NCBI RefSeq assembly: GCF_003026475.1
Contig: NZ_PYMC01000001.1
Coordinates: forward strand, 186,001-250,000
Source: Photobacterium lipolyticum
GTDB taxonomy: Bacteria; Pseudomonadota; Gammaproteobacteria; Enterobacterales; Vibrionaceae
Direction of reading: 5' to 3'
Length of the DNA: 64,000 nucleotides
The notes beneath the pieces were generated by a model. That model ran no database searches and had not been told where the DNA came from. It worked only from the letters and a program-made list of their open reading frames with translations. The translations under genes were made by a program, and so were the position numbers. Below are positions 9,021 to 18,328 of this stretch, in pieces. Position 1 is the first letter of the stretch, and each line of letters starts with the position of its first letter.

Positions 9021-9563
9021 CTACAATGTTTCTTTAAAGGATTTTATAGTTTTTAGATGCTGTGAGATCTTTTTAAATTTATGTGTTTCTGTCTCATCCC
9101 AGATGATTTCATAGTAATCATCCAATGCATCACTTGTAAGGCGATTATCTAATACTTCGTCATTAGTTGAAAGGATACAGAGGCAATTACCCGCATTTTT
9201 TTTACGAAAATCTGTAACACATTTTGTCCCAATGTCGGCGTATTCTTCCGGACGGTCGATCCGTCCTTCCATATTGATTTCAGGATGGAGGTTAGGGTTA
9301 AAGATAACCTGTCGAATGCCGCTTAAGAAGCCAATACGTTCAGACCAATAACCGCCTAATCCGACACCGCAAATTAATGGATTGGGATCGTCCGACTGCT
9401 CCTTTAACTTATGCACTTCTTTGAGGATATGTTGCATATCGTGTTTAGGATGCAAAGTACTGTAGTTAACGAAACGAACATCGGGGTCAATAAACTGAAG
9501 CTGTAATACTTTTTCGTGATTACCCGGGCTTGTGGAATCAAAGCCATGTAGATAAATAATCAT
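9021..9563 (-). CDS. ycfP: YcfP family protein (UPF0227, alpha/beta-hydrolase fold)
   Basis: A 180-residue cytoplasmic protein nearly collinear with E. coli Ycf[67 protein letters not shown] and [11 protein letters not shown] are characteristic. The fold is alpha/beta hydrolase. The nucleophile-elbow position (GVGLGG) lacks serine, as I recall it also does in E. coli, so classical esterase chemistry is unlikely. The biochemical role is unknown. In E. coli it sits between nagZ and ndh; here nagZ is absent and a DUF6279 lipoprotein gene occupies the upstream position, separated by a 170-bp inverted-repeat element. Confidence 0.92.
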   Translation of the reverse strand: MIIYLHGFDSTSPGNHEKVLQLQFIDPDVRFVNYSTLHPKHDMQHILKEVHKLKEQSDDPNPLICGVGLGGYWSERIGFLSGIRQVIFNPNLHPEINMEGRIDRPEEYADIGTKCVTDFRKKNAGNCLCILSTNDEVLDNRLTSDALDDYYEIIWDETETHKFKKISQHLKTIKSFKETL

Positions 9564-9634
9564 CTCTTCTCCCCTGTCGTTCTTATTGTCCGTGGCACTA
9601 AATGTGCGCCTGAATTTAATCTAACATGTTTTTT

Positions 9635-9804
9635 ATACCCAAGTAACCTCAAGGTGCTCGTTTCAGCGAGAATTTCCAGGCGCTAAGGTCAGGCGCTGAT
9701 TTGTCGATATAGTTGCTCTACATCAAAAATCAGCAACGCAACATTAGTGCCTGGAAAACTCGCCCTTCGGGAGTGATCCAGCATCTTGAGGTAACCTGGG
9801 TATG
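9635..9804. mobile_element. MITE-like inverted-repeat element, copy 1
   Basis: About 170 bp, no coding capacity. The ends ATACCCAAGTAACCTCAAG (left) and CTTGAGGTAACCTGGGTAT (right, 9786-9804) are imperfect inverted repeats. The body, including the blocks TTTCAGCGAGAATTTCCAGG and GGAAAACTCGCCCTTCGGGA, is shared with copy 2 at 36111-36276. The two inner blocks are also partly complementary, so the RNA would fold into a long hairpin. Confidence 0.85.
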
Positions 9805-9828
9805 TAGTTTAAAAGAACAAATATACCC

Positions 9829-10680
9829 TTATTGATGAATCAGAATCGCCAAATCGATACGAATACCAGACAATTTCCGGTCGAGATATCGACGTTGTTT
9901 ATCGTTCAGACTGTTATTCAACCGGCGCATGACATCAAAGCGACGATTAAGGTAGACATTAATATCGATCTGAAGCTGCTCATTCTCCAGTGCAACAAAC
10001 TTCTGCAACATCTGACTCAGCTTTTCGTCAAAGTCAGGCTCAAAGCGTTTTTCCATCAACCCTCGCCAGTTCTGCAAGAAACTGCGATAAAAAGAGAAGA
10101 ATATCGGCTCCATTTCGACTTGATATTCGGCCAGTTCGTGTAATAGCTGCTTCTGCTTATAAGTTAGCGTGCCAATCCAGTCCAGTGATATCTCTTGCAG
10201 CTGTCTCGTTCGCTTGGCCATCTTTTGTTTAGTCGGCAGTATTGCTCTTTCAGCGATCACGTCCTCTATACTTTTTTCAATATTGCGGTTGAGCTCAGCG
10301 ATTTGATCTTCATTAAGATCACGGATCATTGACGCCAGAGGTATCGCCAATAATCCTATTGAATCTTGTCCTACTTTGGTAAGTTTAAAATGATAACCGC
10401 GGGTCTGGCTGAAAGTGAGTGGCTTTTTCAGATCTGATTGCAACTCAGAGATCAGACGGTGTAATTTTGGAAGATCGCGATCACGATGAATAAGCAGTGC
10501 ATTATCAAGGTCGACTTCAAAATCTCTTTCCTGACTAGAATTGAGACTGACATAATCGGCCAGGTAATAAGAGATCCAGAAGTCTAATGTGTTATAAGCC
10601 AGACGCATAACACAGCCGGTCAACAACACCGAAATCAGTAAACAAAAGACCCGTTGTTTAATCCGACCAGAGAGCTTCAC
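9829..10680 (-). CDS. DUF6279-type lipoprotein
   Basis: About 283 residues from GTG 10680, which has AGGAAG about 9 bases upstream; GTG 10689 is in frame but too close to that site. The signal peptide ends in a lipobox (SVLLTGC, cysteine near residue 23), followed by VMRLAYNTLDFWISYYLADYVSL, the family opening. The remainder is helical, charged and possibly coiled coil (EDQIAELNRNIEKSIEDVIAER). It should be a lipid-anchored envelope protein. The function of the family is not known. Its position inside the lpoB-thiK-ycfP cluster suggests an envelope role. Residues 24 onward carry no obvious inner-membrane retention Asp at position +2 (Val), so outer-membrane sorting is expected. Confidence 0.72.
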   Translation of the reverse strand: MKLSGRIKQRVFCLLISVLLTGCVMRLAYNTLDFWISYYLADYVSLNSSQERDFEVDLDNALLIHRDRDLPKLHRLISELQSDLKKPLTFSQTRGYHFKLTKVGQDSIGLLAIPLASMIRDLNEDQIAELNRNIEKSIEDVIAERAILPTKQKMAKRTRQLQEISLDWIGTLTYKQKQLLHELAEYQVEMEPIFFSFYRSFLQNWRGLMEKRFEPDFDEKLSQMLQKFVALENEQLQIDINVYLNRRFDVMRRLNNSLNDKQRRYLDRKLSGIRIDLAILIHQ

Positions 10681-10787
10681 CTTAACCACCTTCCTGCTAT
10701 TAGCTAAAAGCCGACAACCTCAAGATCAGTGTAGACCTGTGTTTTCTCGGAACATGAGAAAAATCAAAACAGCGGATTAACGATTGT

Positions 10788-11630
10788 TTATCGAGGAAGA
10801 AAGCTCAGTTTCTGTTGCAGCTGATTAGCCGACTCTAAATACGTTTGCTCTTGCCAGATATCAGCCCCGACGAAGAACCATAGCATGGCCAAATAGTCAC
10901 ACCAAGGTTGCCAGTCAGCCACAGCATCTAACCACGGTTGGTTATTGCTGATCCTACGGTGCTGACAATACATCTTTACGGCCCCATTTGGTTCAAGGCC
11001 ATTAGCATTGATGGTCAGTGCTAAATCTAATGAAGGATCGCCCGCAGCAGCATATTCCCAATCGATCACCACATCACGTCCGTTATCGGTGTGAATAATG
11101 TTATAACGCCCCAGATCATGATGACAGCAAGTATCTGCAAACTTAGTCTCGAGTTGCCGGTATTGGAAATGATGGAAAATTGAGATAAGTTCAGGAGTTT
11201 TAAAATGTTGCGGTATAAATTGCCAATAGTGTGCCGCTTTTTGCTGTACATCTAACCGCCAGTGAGGCACTGGCAATGTGTGAATATCAGCCTGAAGCTT
11301 CAGTAAAATCGTATCTGATAATTCATTACTGGCTTCTTCCCCTTCAATCCATTCCACTAACAAGCCATGTTCCAGCAAGTAAGCAGGCTTAGGTGCGATT
11401 CCACTGGGCGCAATTTGTGCTAAAACTCGATATTCATGATGCCGAGAGACGCCAAAAGCGCTTGATGAGGCGGCTATCGGTCGCCAGACCAGAGAAGAGT
11501 ATTGACCGGAAGTACCATTACGGATTTTCAGTAACCAGCAACGGTTAGTCAGGCCGCCGGAAAGCGGCCTGGCAGATATAAGCTCAACGTCATGTAACGC
11601 ACTAAGCAAAGATTGGTCGAATATTTCCAC
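10788..11630 (-). CDS. thiK: ThiK-like phosphotransferase (thiamine kinase / APH fold)
   Basis: A 280-residue kinase of the choline-kinase/APH fold. Catalytic loop CCHHDLGRYNII (about residues 178-189, the HxDxxxxN signature) and metal-binding VIDWEYAAAGDPSLDLA (about 201-217) are both intact, with a GGLTNRCWLL nucleotide loop near residue 25. In E. coli ThiK phosphorylates thiamine to thiamine monophosphate for salvage and sits between lpoB and nagZ. The same neighbour lpoB is present here, which supports the symbol, though substrate choice among APH-fold kinases is not readable from sequence. An ATACCAATCGG hairpin lies just upstream (11645-11676). Confidence 0.75.
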   Translation of the reverse strand: MEIFDQSLLSALHDVELISARPLSGGLTNRCWLLKIRNGTSGQYSSLVWRPIAASSSAFGVSRHHEYRVLAQIAPSGIAPKPAYLLEHGLLVEWIEGEEASNELSDTILLKLQADIHTLPVPHWRLDVQQKAAHYWQFIPQHFKTPELISIFHHFQYRQLETKFADTCCHHDLGRYNIIHTDNGRDVVIDWEYAAAGDPSLDLALTINANGLEPNGAVKMYCQHRRISNNQPWLDAVADWQPWCDYLAMLWFFVGADIWQEQTYLESANQLQQKLSFLPR

Positions 11631-11644
11631 TTAGTGCCTCAATA

Positions 11645-11676
11645 ATACCAATCGGAACAATTATCCCGATTGGTAT
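11645..11676. repeat. ATACCAATCGG hairpin, copy 1
   Basis: ATACCAATCGG (11645-11655) and CCGATTGGTAT (11666-11676) form an 11-bp stem around an AT-rich loop. A near-identical hairpin is at 42194-42224, and a half-copy ATACCAATCGGGATAA at 18245-18260. Confidence 0.85.
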
Positions 11677-11731
11677 AACATATTGCTATTCGCTGCTTAA
11701 TTACAACGATAAGATCCCCAGCTAACGGCGA

Positions 11732-12325
11732 TTACCAGCCAAGAAGGCTTTTCGCTTCTTGCTTACGGATCTCGCTTTCGTCAGCCCATTCGATCAGACC
11801 CGTTTCCAGATCCATCAGACGCATCGTCATTTTGTAGTAAACGTCTTTATCACTACCCGCTTGCTTCACAATGCTCGCAAGGTTGCCATAAAGCATATAC
11901 TCCGCACCGACCATTTTACCGAACTGAATCGCAGTGCTCTGGTTAACCAGTTCATCGTTATTCTGGAAGTTCAACTGCTTACGAGCGGCTTCTACACGCG
12001 TCATATCAACAAAACGAAATTTTCCAGAGTTTAGCAGACGGGTACTGACAGAATCGGTAATGGATTCGGTATCAATATGCTCGCTGGTTTTGTTCTTAAT
12101 ACCATCAACCACGATAATAGGACGCTGGTTGTTTCCCGTAATGTAAGCAACGGAGCCCGAAGCCAGCATGCTGTCGGTCATCTCTTCCGCAATTTTTTGC
12201 AGATCGGTTGAACCAAATTCAATGGTTGTCGTTTCCGCCTCTTGGGCATCACCATAGCTGACTTTCTGCGCACAACCACCCAATAAAACAGCGACGCTCA
12301 ATAATGCAATAATGCTTTTTTTCAT
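11732..12325 (-). CDS. lpoB: LpoB, lipoprotein activator of penicillin-binding protein 1B
   Basis: Outer-membrane lipoprotein of 197 residues; the LpoB family stimulates the glycosyltransferase/transpeptidase PBP1B. The signal peptide MKKSIIALLSVAVLLGGC ends at the lipidated cysteine (residue 18), followed by a short linker and a globular domain: RPIIVVDGIKNKTSEHIDTE, LLNSGKFRFVDMTRVEAARKQL and GAEYMLYGNLASI are family hallmarks. The linker is short compared with E. coli LpoB, which has a long disordered segment. It lies between ycfL (upstream) and thiK, the same order as E. coli, likely in one transcript with the COG3014 gene and ycfL. Confidence 0.93.
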   Translation of the reverse strand: MKKSIIALLSVAVLLGGCAQKVSYGDAQEAETTTIEFGSTDLQKIAEEMTDSMLASGSVAYITGNNQRPIIVVDGIKNKTSEHIDTESITDSVSTRLLNSGKFRFVDMTRVEAARKQLNFQNNDELVNQSTAIQFGKMVGAEYMLYGNLASIVKQAGSDKDVYYKMTMRLMDLETGLIEWADESEIRKQEAKSLLGW

Positions 12326-12347
12326 TTTAGACCTTCAAGGGTTGTGA

Positions 12348-12734
12348 TTAATAATTTGCTTGACGAATATAAATACGGTATTGCTTCGCTTTCGGGCTTC
12401 TTGCAACAGCTTGCAGCGTCATTGTATCCTTGCCATGAAGTACAAATTGCCGCCATGGTGCATCACTGCCATCCACTTCTAACCCTTGAGCATCATACCA
12501 ATAAAAACGGTATTGCAGTTTCATATCATCGCTAACCTGACTGGTTACCGGTACACCGGCTTTCATCAGACCGTTAACGTCACCAACAATGGCCCTTTCA
12601 ACCGCGACACGGCTTGCCAGCGATGAATTACCAATAACCACATTCTGGTTACTGCTTTCAATACTGATCCCCGATGTTGTTGTGGTACATGCCGCTAAAA
12701 ATAATGTAACTAGCAATACTGAGATATATCTCAT
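12348..12734 (-). CDS. ycfL: YcfL family lipoprotein (DUF1425)
   Basis: About 128 residues from ATG 12734, whose A is the last base of the upstream gene's TAA stop (TAATG), with AGGAGGA just before it, so the genes are translationally coupled. Signal peptide and lipobox MRYISVLLVTLFLAAC (cysteine at residue 16). The mature part contains LQYRFYWYDAQGLEVDG and RIYIRQANY, matching the small beta-sandwich YcfL family found beside lpoB. Function unknown; gene association with lpoB suggests a role at the outer membrane or in peptidoglycan synthesis. A longer frame upstream to 12794 exists but would overlap the preceding gene and hide the lipobox. Confidence 0.86.
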   Translation of the reverse strand: MRYISVLLVTLFLAACTTTTSGISIESSNQNVVIGNSSLASRVAVERAIVGDVNGLMKAGVPVTSQVSDDMKLQYRFYWYDAQGLEVDGSDAPWRQFVLHGKDTMTLQAVARSPKAKQYRIYIRQANY

Positions 12735-14134
12735 TAGATTCCTCCTAACAGTGCCGACCACCAGCTGACTTGGTTTCCTTGTCGAGACACCCAAACCATT
12801 GTGGTTCGTCCGGCTTTAATATCTACATTTAACTGTTGTCCATTCCAACTCAAGCTATGCGTGCCTGCAGCTAGATCGGTATGGAAAACATCAACACTGG
12901 CAGGTAAAGACTGCCAACTACGCGTATCTGGCTGTTCGGTTAGTGTATTGAAAATGTTTGCAAGTATATTGCCTACATCGTTTCCTTTACTCGCAGCGGT
13001 TTTGCGAACTTCATTTTTCGCTAATACACGCAGCGCCTGTCGAACCACAATGACAGGTAGATCTTCATTCAGGCTATTCCTTGCCATGGCGTTCACATCA
13101 GCCAGCTGCGCCCCCTTCACGGTATTGTTTTCCAGTTTTAACGGCGTAAGACGAGGCATTGTTGCGGTAGGGTAATATGGCAATGCCAGGTTATAAATCA
13201 CACCATCACCGCGACTGTCGTACAACCACAGCGGCAAGCGCCAACCGTCTCGAGCCTGAACCACCCCCTGCTCATCAAAAATAATGACCCGGCCTTCATT
13301 CGGCGCAGGCTTGTTATACTTACCGTAACGCGCTTCTAGGGTTTTTAAGTCACCCGTCATATTCATAACGGTCGCCACTCGCAGTACTGTATTGGCAATA
13401 TAGAGATTGCCCGGGGCTACTGCTAAAGCCCGCTTATAATCAATATACGCATTATTCAGATCACCATCGGCTTCATACAACACCCCTGACAGATAAAACA
13501 GATAACCATTCTGCACTGCGCCTAATTTTTCACCCGCATCAGGGTAACGAGCCAGCACCGAACCAATGTTATCGTTGATACCTTTGCTCTTTACTTCTTT
13601 TTCTGCCCGCAGCAGTTCTGCCGCCCGCTGTTTTCGGGCCGCTTCCTGGACCTGATTTGCACGACGAACCTCTACCAGCGCCCCTTCAAGGTTTTTCTGT
13701 TGCAGGTAGTTAAGCGCCAAATAAAGGTGCAAAAAACCTAATTCATAATCGGCAGGCTGGTAGGTGATCATATTGTCATTGGTGAGTAAGGCACCAGCCT
13801 GGTTAATTCCTTCAGAGAGCTGAATCGTCGCCTGACGTTGCTGCTCTTTCACCGCCATATCGGCATGCTTTAATGCGGTAAAACTAAATGGATATTGTTC
13901 TGCAACAAAATGAACCCTGCCGCGTTCCATGCCATCAAGAATATCGCCTGCAGGGGCATCGGGTAATGCTTCTGCCGCTTCGGTGTAAAGGCCTTGTTGC
14001 ATGGCCTGATGAGCATCTGCATTCGCGGCGCTGTAATGGCTAAACAAACTCTGGGTGGATAAATTGGCACAGGCCAGCAGATTTAGAGAGAGTAGCGCAA
14101 CTACAGCATGTTTATGTATCGAGTTAATGACCAC
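12734..14134 (-). CDS. COG3014-type lipoprotein with TPR-like repeats
   Basis: A 466-residue predicted lipoprotein. The N-terminal signal ends in LNLLAC (cysteine near residue 22). Residues about 30-260 show helical repeat character (AALPDAPAGDILDGMERGRVHFVAEQ, LGFLHLYLALNYLQQKNLEGALVEVRRA, GDLNNAYIDYKRALAVAPGN) like TPR units. The C-terminal third is beta-rich and contains AGRTTMVWVSRQGNQVSW. It precedes ycfL-lpoB with overlap, so these three lipoproteins probably make one envelope unit. The start is a GTG with AGGAAA unusually close; an ATT codon two positions later would have better spacing. Function unknown. Confidence 0.78.
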   Translation of the reverse strand: MVINSIHKHAVVALLSLNLLACANLSTQSLFSHYSAANADAHQAMQQGLYTEAAEALPDAPAGDILDGMERGRVHFVAEQYPFSFTALKHADMAVKEQQRQATIQLSEGINQAGALLTNDNMITYQPADYELGFLHLYLALNYLQQKNLEGALVEVRRANQVQEAARKQRAAELLRAEKEVKSKGINDNIGSVLARYPDAGEKLGAVQNGYLFYLSGVLYEADGDLNNAYIDYKRALAVAPGNLYIANTVLRVATVMNMTGDLKTLEARYGKYNKPAPNEGRVIIFDEQGVVQARDGWRLPLWLYDSRGDGVIYNLALPYYPTATMPRLTPLKLENNTVKGAQLADVNAMARNSLNEDLPVIVVRQALRVLAKNEVRKTAASKGNDVGNILANIFNTLTEQPDTRSWQSLPASVDVFHTDLAAGTHSLSWNGQQLNVDIKAGRTTMVWVSRQGNQVSWWSALLGGI

Positions 14135-14223
14135 TTTCCTATGAAAAAGCCTGAGTAATTAAAAAATATCTCAATATACCCAGACTTTACTTAACAAGCA
14201 CTTACTCAAAGATAAGAGACGGT

Positions 14224-14574
14224 TTAACCAACTAACATTGGACCCAATGGGCGACCACCCAGTAAATGCATATGAACATGGTACACTTCCTGGCCGCCAT
14301 GTGGGTTACAGTTAACAATTAAACGATAACCGTTTTCAGCAACGCCTTCTTTTTCTGCCAGCTTACGCGCTACGGTAAACAGTCTCCCCATCATCACTTC
14401 GTCATCAGCTTCAATCTGATTCACCGTCGGGATCAGTTTGTTGGGGATAATTAAGATATGGCTTGGCGCACGCGGGTTAATATCGCGAAACGCAGTGACC
14501 AGATCATCTTGGTACAATACGTCTGCAGGAATTTCCTTACGAATAATTTTGCTGAAGATAGTTTCTTCTGCCAT
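14224..14574 (-). CDS. hinT: HinT, HIT-family purine nucleoside phosphoramidase
   Basis: A 116-residue HIT-domain hydrolase acting on AMP/GMP phosphoramidates. The start is ATG 14574 ([16 protein letters not shown], identical opening to E. coli), with GGAG six bases upstream; an extra in-frame ATG at 14586 lacks this. The active site is HVHMHLLGG near residues 99-107 (HxHxH). The C-terminal [10 protein letters not shown] is conserved although shorter than in E. coli. It is first in the minus-strand envelope cluster, as hinT precedes ycfL-lpoB in E. coli, but a gap of about 90 bp to the COG3014 gene leaves cotranscription open. Confidence 0.96.
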   Translation of the reverse strand: MAEETIFSKIIRKEIPADVLYQDDLVTAFRDINPRAPSHILIIPNKLIPTVNQIEADDEVMMGRLFTVARKLAEKEGVAENGYRLIVNCNPHGGQEVYHVHMHLLGGRPLGPMLVG

Positions 14575-14941
14575 ATCAAGCTCCATTTCAATTTTTACCT
14601 TTGATGTAAAGTATGCTTGAGTCCGTCTAAGAGAGCAATATTGAACATCGTTTTAAACGTTAATTCTAGTGAAATATTCATAAATTACGTTTTTTTTTGA
14701 TGCCGCCGTCAAAGTATGTGCACTATGAATTCAATTATCATTAAGCATTGTAACGAGCTTTCGCTACAGGGTGTTGGAGTAGCAATTGAGTCAATAGTGT
14801 CAATTTTATGCAACTTTATTTACTGCTTGAAATTTAGACCTCACACTCTTTGCAAGGCTCCATTAACAACAGCAAAGCTTAGTACCATTATGATCGTGAG
14901 CATGTTGCTGCTGCACGCCTTTTGCTATTTTTAGGGACATT
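14575..14941. other. Intergenic region hinT / chemoreceptor
   Basis: Divergent promoter region of 367 bp, AT-rich, with a T-run at 14690-14698. No convincing gene, and no clear flagellar sigma-28 box at the right spacing, was seen. Confidence 0.5.
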
Positions 14942-16945
14942 ATGAATACAATGAGACAAGCCTCTGTCATACGCCGTATGTACGCCGGGTTTGCGGTGAT
15001 GGTCGGGCTTATGGCTGCGGCAATCGTTCTGATGCTTGATGGAACAAGCCGCATTCACCAGCAATTAGAATCTGTAACAGCAGTTGCACTCCCATTAGTA
15101 TCAACAACCAACCAGGCCAGTGTCAGACTTCTTGCTGCTGATAAAATATTTAAAGATTTTCTGACCAGTCAAGATCCTGTCCGAATGAAAGTCTACGAGG
15201 CCAATTTCACCCAAGCTCATGAAGCCTTTGCCGATGCGCGTGATCAATTGGTAAAAGCAGCCGAAAGTAATCCGGAACTCAGCGCACACCTTAGCAACCT
15301 GCTCGCTTTAGAAGAACGCTATTTCACCGAAGCGCGTACCGCAATGAACAACTACCGCGCCCAGTTGTTAGCGCAGGATGAACGACTGCAGTCGACACGT
15401 CGTTTTCAGCAACTTCACACCGAACTTAGCGTTCGCATGAAGGAGTACATTGACGATCAAGATAATATTTCTGTCAAAATGATGGCAAAAAGTTATTTTC
15501 TAAAGCTGAAGCAAACTGAAACCGCCACCTCTGACGCCCTTGCCACCGACGATATTGTCAAAATTACCGCCGCAGTTAAATCCAATAAAAAAAGTGTCAA
15601 TCATCTTGGCCAAAGCTATCGCGGCCTGTCTGCCCACCTTCCGGCTTTGAAAACGATTTTTGATAAAACGGTCGAACAATATACCCAGGATATCGGTAAA
15701 AAAGGAGGCGTACTTGACCTTCACTTTGAATATATTGACGCCAGAAATCGACTTTACGACAATATTGCAACCCTAGCCGCAGAAATTAACCAGGCCATGG
15801 GACTGTTAGATAACTTCAGAGCCCAGGCAAACACTCAAATGGATACCGCAATTGAGACGGCCAACACAGCTTACGATCAGAGTTACACGAACGCTGTACT
15901 TATCGGGGTCTGCGTTACCCTGCTTGCAATTTTTATTGGCTGGTATCTCGCCGGTAGTGTTCGCAAGCCGCTTGAATCAACATTGAAAGCTCTGGAAGCC
16001 CTGACTGATGGCGACATGACCCAGCGGATCGACAATAACAATTTTATTGAATTCGATAAGTTAAGCCGTCATATCAATACCCTGGCTGATAATTTACAAG
16101 AAATTCTGGGGAAACTCAGCCAAGCTTCAGAAGATCTGACCGCAGTTGCGGCTGAAAACCAGACCACCACCACCCAGGCCAAACATCGCCTCAATGAACA
16201 ACGCCAGCAAACCGCGTCTGTGGCCACGGCAATGACAGAAATGGAACAGTCGGTTACCGACGTCTCGCACAGCGCACAAAACACCATGGAAAGGGTCCAT
16301 GAGGTAGAGAAGGCATCAGCAACAGGCCGTGATGTGATGAGCCGCAATATCAATACGACTCATCAGCTTTCTGAACGCTTAGACGAATCCGTTAACGTTG
16401 TTTCACAGCTTCAGGAAATGAGCAGCAACATTGGCTCTATACTGGATGTTATTCGCAACATTGCAGATCAAACTAACTTGCTGGCACTGAATGCGGCAAT
16501 CGAAGCCGCACGAGCCGGTGATCAGGGCCGAGGATTCGCTGTCGTTGCCGATGAAGTACGGGTACTGGCTAAACGTACCACTGACTCAACCTCTGAAATC
16601 GAAAATATGATCCAGAGTCTGCAGTCCAGTTCAGGTCAGGCCGTATCGGTAATGCAAGGCTGTGTTACCGAAATGGAAAACAGTATTTCGCAAGCTTCTG
16701 ATGCTAACAGCGCGATGGAAGAAATTCAGGCCATCATTATCGAAATCAGCCAGATGAGCGCTCAGATTGCACAAGCGGCAGAAGAGCAGCAAAGCACCAC
16801 AGGCTCCATTGCGCGCAGTCTGGAAGATATCAGTCATATTGCTGATGCAAACTTCAGTTCAATGGAAGAAGTCGCCGAAGCCAGCACAAAACTGGATGAA
16901 CTGGCTAACCAGCAAAATACATTGGTGCATCGCTTTAAGTTGTAG
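14942..16945 (+). CDS. Methyl-accepting chemotaxis protein
   Basis: Transmembrane chemoreceptor of 667 residues. A first membrane helix lies at about residues 12-32 ([20 protein letters not shown]), then a helical periplasmic sensor domain of about 285 residues, a second helix at about 317-338 ([19 protein letters not shown]), a HAMP domain, and a cytoplasmic signalling coiled coil. The receptor tip, near residues 509-540, reads [18 protein letters not shown] and [12 protein letters not shown], binding CheA/CheW. There is no C-terminal NWETF-like tether for CheR. The sensor part has a long four-helix-bundle look; the ligand is not predictable. AGGGAC precedes the ATG, and a terminator follows at 17032. 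Confidence 0.95.
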   Translation: MNTMRQASVIRRMYAGFAVMVGLMAAAIVLMLDGTSRIHQQLESVTAVALPLVSTTNQASVRLLAADKIFKDFLTSQDPVRMKVYEANFTQAHEAFADARDQLVKAAESNPELSAHLSNLLALEERYFTEARTAMNNYRAQLLAQDERLQSTRRFQQLHTELSVRMKEYIDDQDNISVKMMAKSYFLKLKQTETATSDALATDDIVKITAAVKSNKKSVNHLGQSYRGLSAHLPALKTIFDKTVEQYTQDIGKKGGVLDLHFEYIDARNRLYDNIATLAAEINQAMGLLDNFRAQANTQMDTAIETANTAYDQSYTNAVLIGVCVTLLAIFIGWYLAGSVRKPLESTLKALEALTDGDMTQRIDNNNFIEFDKLSRHINTLADNLQEILGKLSQASEDLTAVAAENQTTTTQAKHRLNEQRQQTASVATAMTEMEQSVTDVSHSAQNTMERVHEVEKASATGRDVMSRNINTTHQLSERLDESVNVVSQLQEMSSNIGSILDVIRNIADQTNLLALNAAIEAARAGDQGRGFAVVADEVRVLAKRTTDSTSEIENMIQSLQSSSGQAVSVMQGCVTEMENSISQASDANSAMEEIQAIIIEISQMSAQIAQAAEEQQSTTGSIARSLEDISHIADANFSSMEEVAEASTKLDELANQQNTLVHRFKL

Positions 16946-17031
16946 GGGGCAAGAGCCTAGAAAGAGCAAGTTCTAGGCCCTAAGTAAAGCAAAGGCGCAC
17001 AGAGGTCCATCCCCTCACCCTATAAGCTTAT

Positions 17032-17062
17032 AAAGCCAGCAATTATTGCTGGCTTTATTATT
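17032..17062 (+). terminator. Terminator of the chemoreceptor gene
   Basis: AAAGCCAGCA, short AT loop, TGCTGGCTTT, then TATTATTT; about 87 bp after the stop. Confidence 0.75.
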
Positions 17063-17086
17063 TCCCCTCTTCATTGCCCCCACCAG

Positions 17087-17102
17087 CAGCAAACGATTGC
17101 GC
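17087..17102 (+). promoter_or_regulatory. Candidate PurR operator upstream of pyrC
   Basis: CAGCAAACGATTGCGC matches the PurR consensus ACGCAAACGTTTGCGT at 13 of 16 positions by eye. It is about 95 bp upstream of the pyrC start. In E. coli pyrC is repressed by PurR, so the site is plausible; binding is inference. Confidence 0.55.
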
Positions 17103-17196
17103 TATTAATCATCAATTAAATACATTGTTTGATAATTGACCTTTACTTACTATGTGGATGATTTTAGAATCGGGCGAATTTTTTGGGAGGGAAGCA

Positions 17197-18228
17197 ATGA
17201 TGACAACGATTACTATTACACGTCCTGATGACTGGCATGTACATTTACGTGATGGCGACGTACTAAAAGATACGGTTCGTGACATCAGCCGGTATATGGG
17301 ACGAGCGATAATCATGCCGAATCTGGTTCCTCCGGTCACTGATACAGACGCTGCATTATCCTATCGCGAACGTATTATTGCCCAAGGCCCTCAAGGCAAT
17401 TTCTCCCCTCTAATGGTTATCTACCTCACCGACAACACCACCGCTGAAGAAATTCACAAGGCAAAATCCTCCGGTCATATCTACGCTGCAAAACTTTACC
17501 CAGCAGGCGCAACGACTAACTCTGATTCTGGTGTCACGTCTGTCGAAAATATTCGCCCAGCACTGCAAGCCTTGCAAGAAACCGGTATGCCTCTACTTGT
17601 TCACGGTGAAGTGACGACTCACGATATCGATATCTTCGACCGTGAAACCGTATTCCTTGAAACGGTACTGGCGCCGATTGTTGAGCAGTACCCTGATTTA
17701 AAAGTGGTGCTTGAGCACATTACGACAGCTGATGCGGTAGAGTTTGTGACAAACGCCGGGCCTAATGTCGGCGCGACAATTACCGCGCATCATCTGATGT
17801 TTAACCGCAATCACATGCTAGTTGGCGGTATTCGTCCCCACTTCTACTGCCTTCCGATCCTAAAACGTAACGTTCACCAGCATGCATTAGTTGCAGCCGC
17901 CACCAGCGGCAACCCTAAATTCTTTTTAGGGACAGACTCGGCGCCCCATGCTCAGGGCCGCAAAGAATCAGCCTGTGGTTGTGCGGGTTCTTACACTGCC
18001 CATGCGGCCATAGAGCTGTACGCTGAAGTGTTTGATGACGCAGGAGCTTTAGATAAGCTTGAAGCTTTTGCAAGCTTCAATGGCCCTGATTTCTACGACC
18101 TGCCACGTAATACCGATAGCATTACGCTGACAAAAGAAAGCTGGACAGTTCCTGAGACTATGGCATTCGGTAACGATGAGGTGGTGCCTATTCGTGCCGG
18201 TGAAGCGATGGCGTGGAAAGTCATTTAA
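17197..18228 (+). CDS. pyrC: Dihydroorotase, class II
   Basis: Zinc enzyme of pyrimidine biosynthesis (carbamoyl-aspartate to dihydroorotate), 343 residues. ATG 17197 or the adjacent ATG 17200 is chosen because GGGAGG precedes it; the longer frame from 17152 is unlikely. Metal ligands are visible: DDWHVHLRD (residues 11-19, HxH), the carboxylated lysine in [14 protein letters not shown] (about 100), HGE, LEHITT, and [11 protein letters not shown] near residue 250. This is the E. coli-like homodimeric form. It is monocistronic: a terminator precedes (17032) and follows (18275), with a candidate PurR operator upstream. Confidence 0.96.
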   Translation: MMTTITITRPDDWHVHLRDGDVLKDTVRDISRYMGRAIIMPNLVPPVTDTDAALSYRERIIAQGPQGNFSPLMVIYLTDNTTAEEIHKAKSSGHIYAAKLYPAGATTNSDSGVTSVENIRPALQALQETGMPLLVHGEVTTHDIDIFDRETVFLETVLAPIVEQYPDLKVVLEHITTADAVEFVTNAGPNVGATITAHHLMFNRNHMLVGGIRPHFYCLPILKRNVHQHALVAAATSGNPKFFLGTDSAPHAQGRKESACGCAGSYTAHAAIELYAEVFDDAGALDKLEAFASFNGPDFYDLPRNTDSITLTKESWTVPETMAFGNDEVVPIRAGEAMAWKVI

Positions 18229-18274
18229 GCGATATTGATAGTCATACCAATCGGGATAAGACTAAACCGTAATT

Positions 18275-18303
18275 AAAAAGGGCTCCTTCGGGAGCCCTTT
18301 TGC
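18275..18303. terminator. Bidirectional terminator pyrC / RND pump
   Basis: AAAAGGGCTCC-TTCG-GGAGCCCTTTT with an ultra-stable TTCG loop, A-run on one side and T-run on the other; serves the convergent pyrC and RND operon. Confidence 0.92.
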
Positions 18304-18328
18304 TATTTTGATTTATCACCAAACCGCA

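Noticed and set aside
14641..14730. Possible flagellar sigma-28 promoter (TAAA then GCCG) upstream of the chemoreceptor
   Set aside because: Spacing is 17 instead of 15 and the -10 (GCCGCCGT) does not match GCCGATAA.
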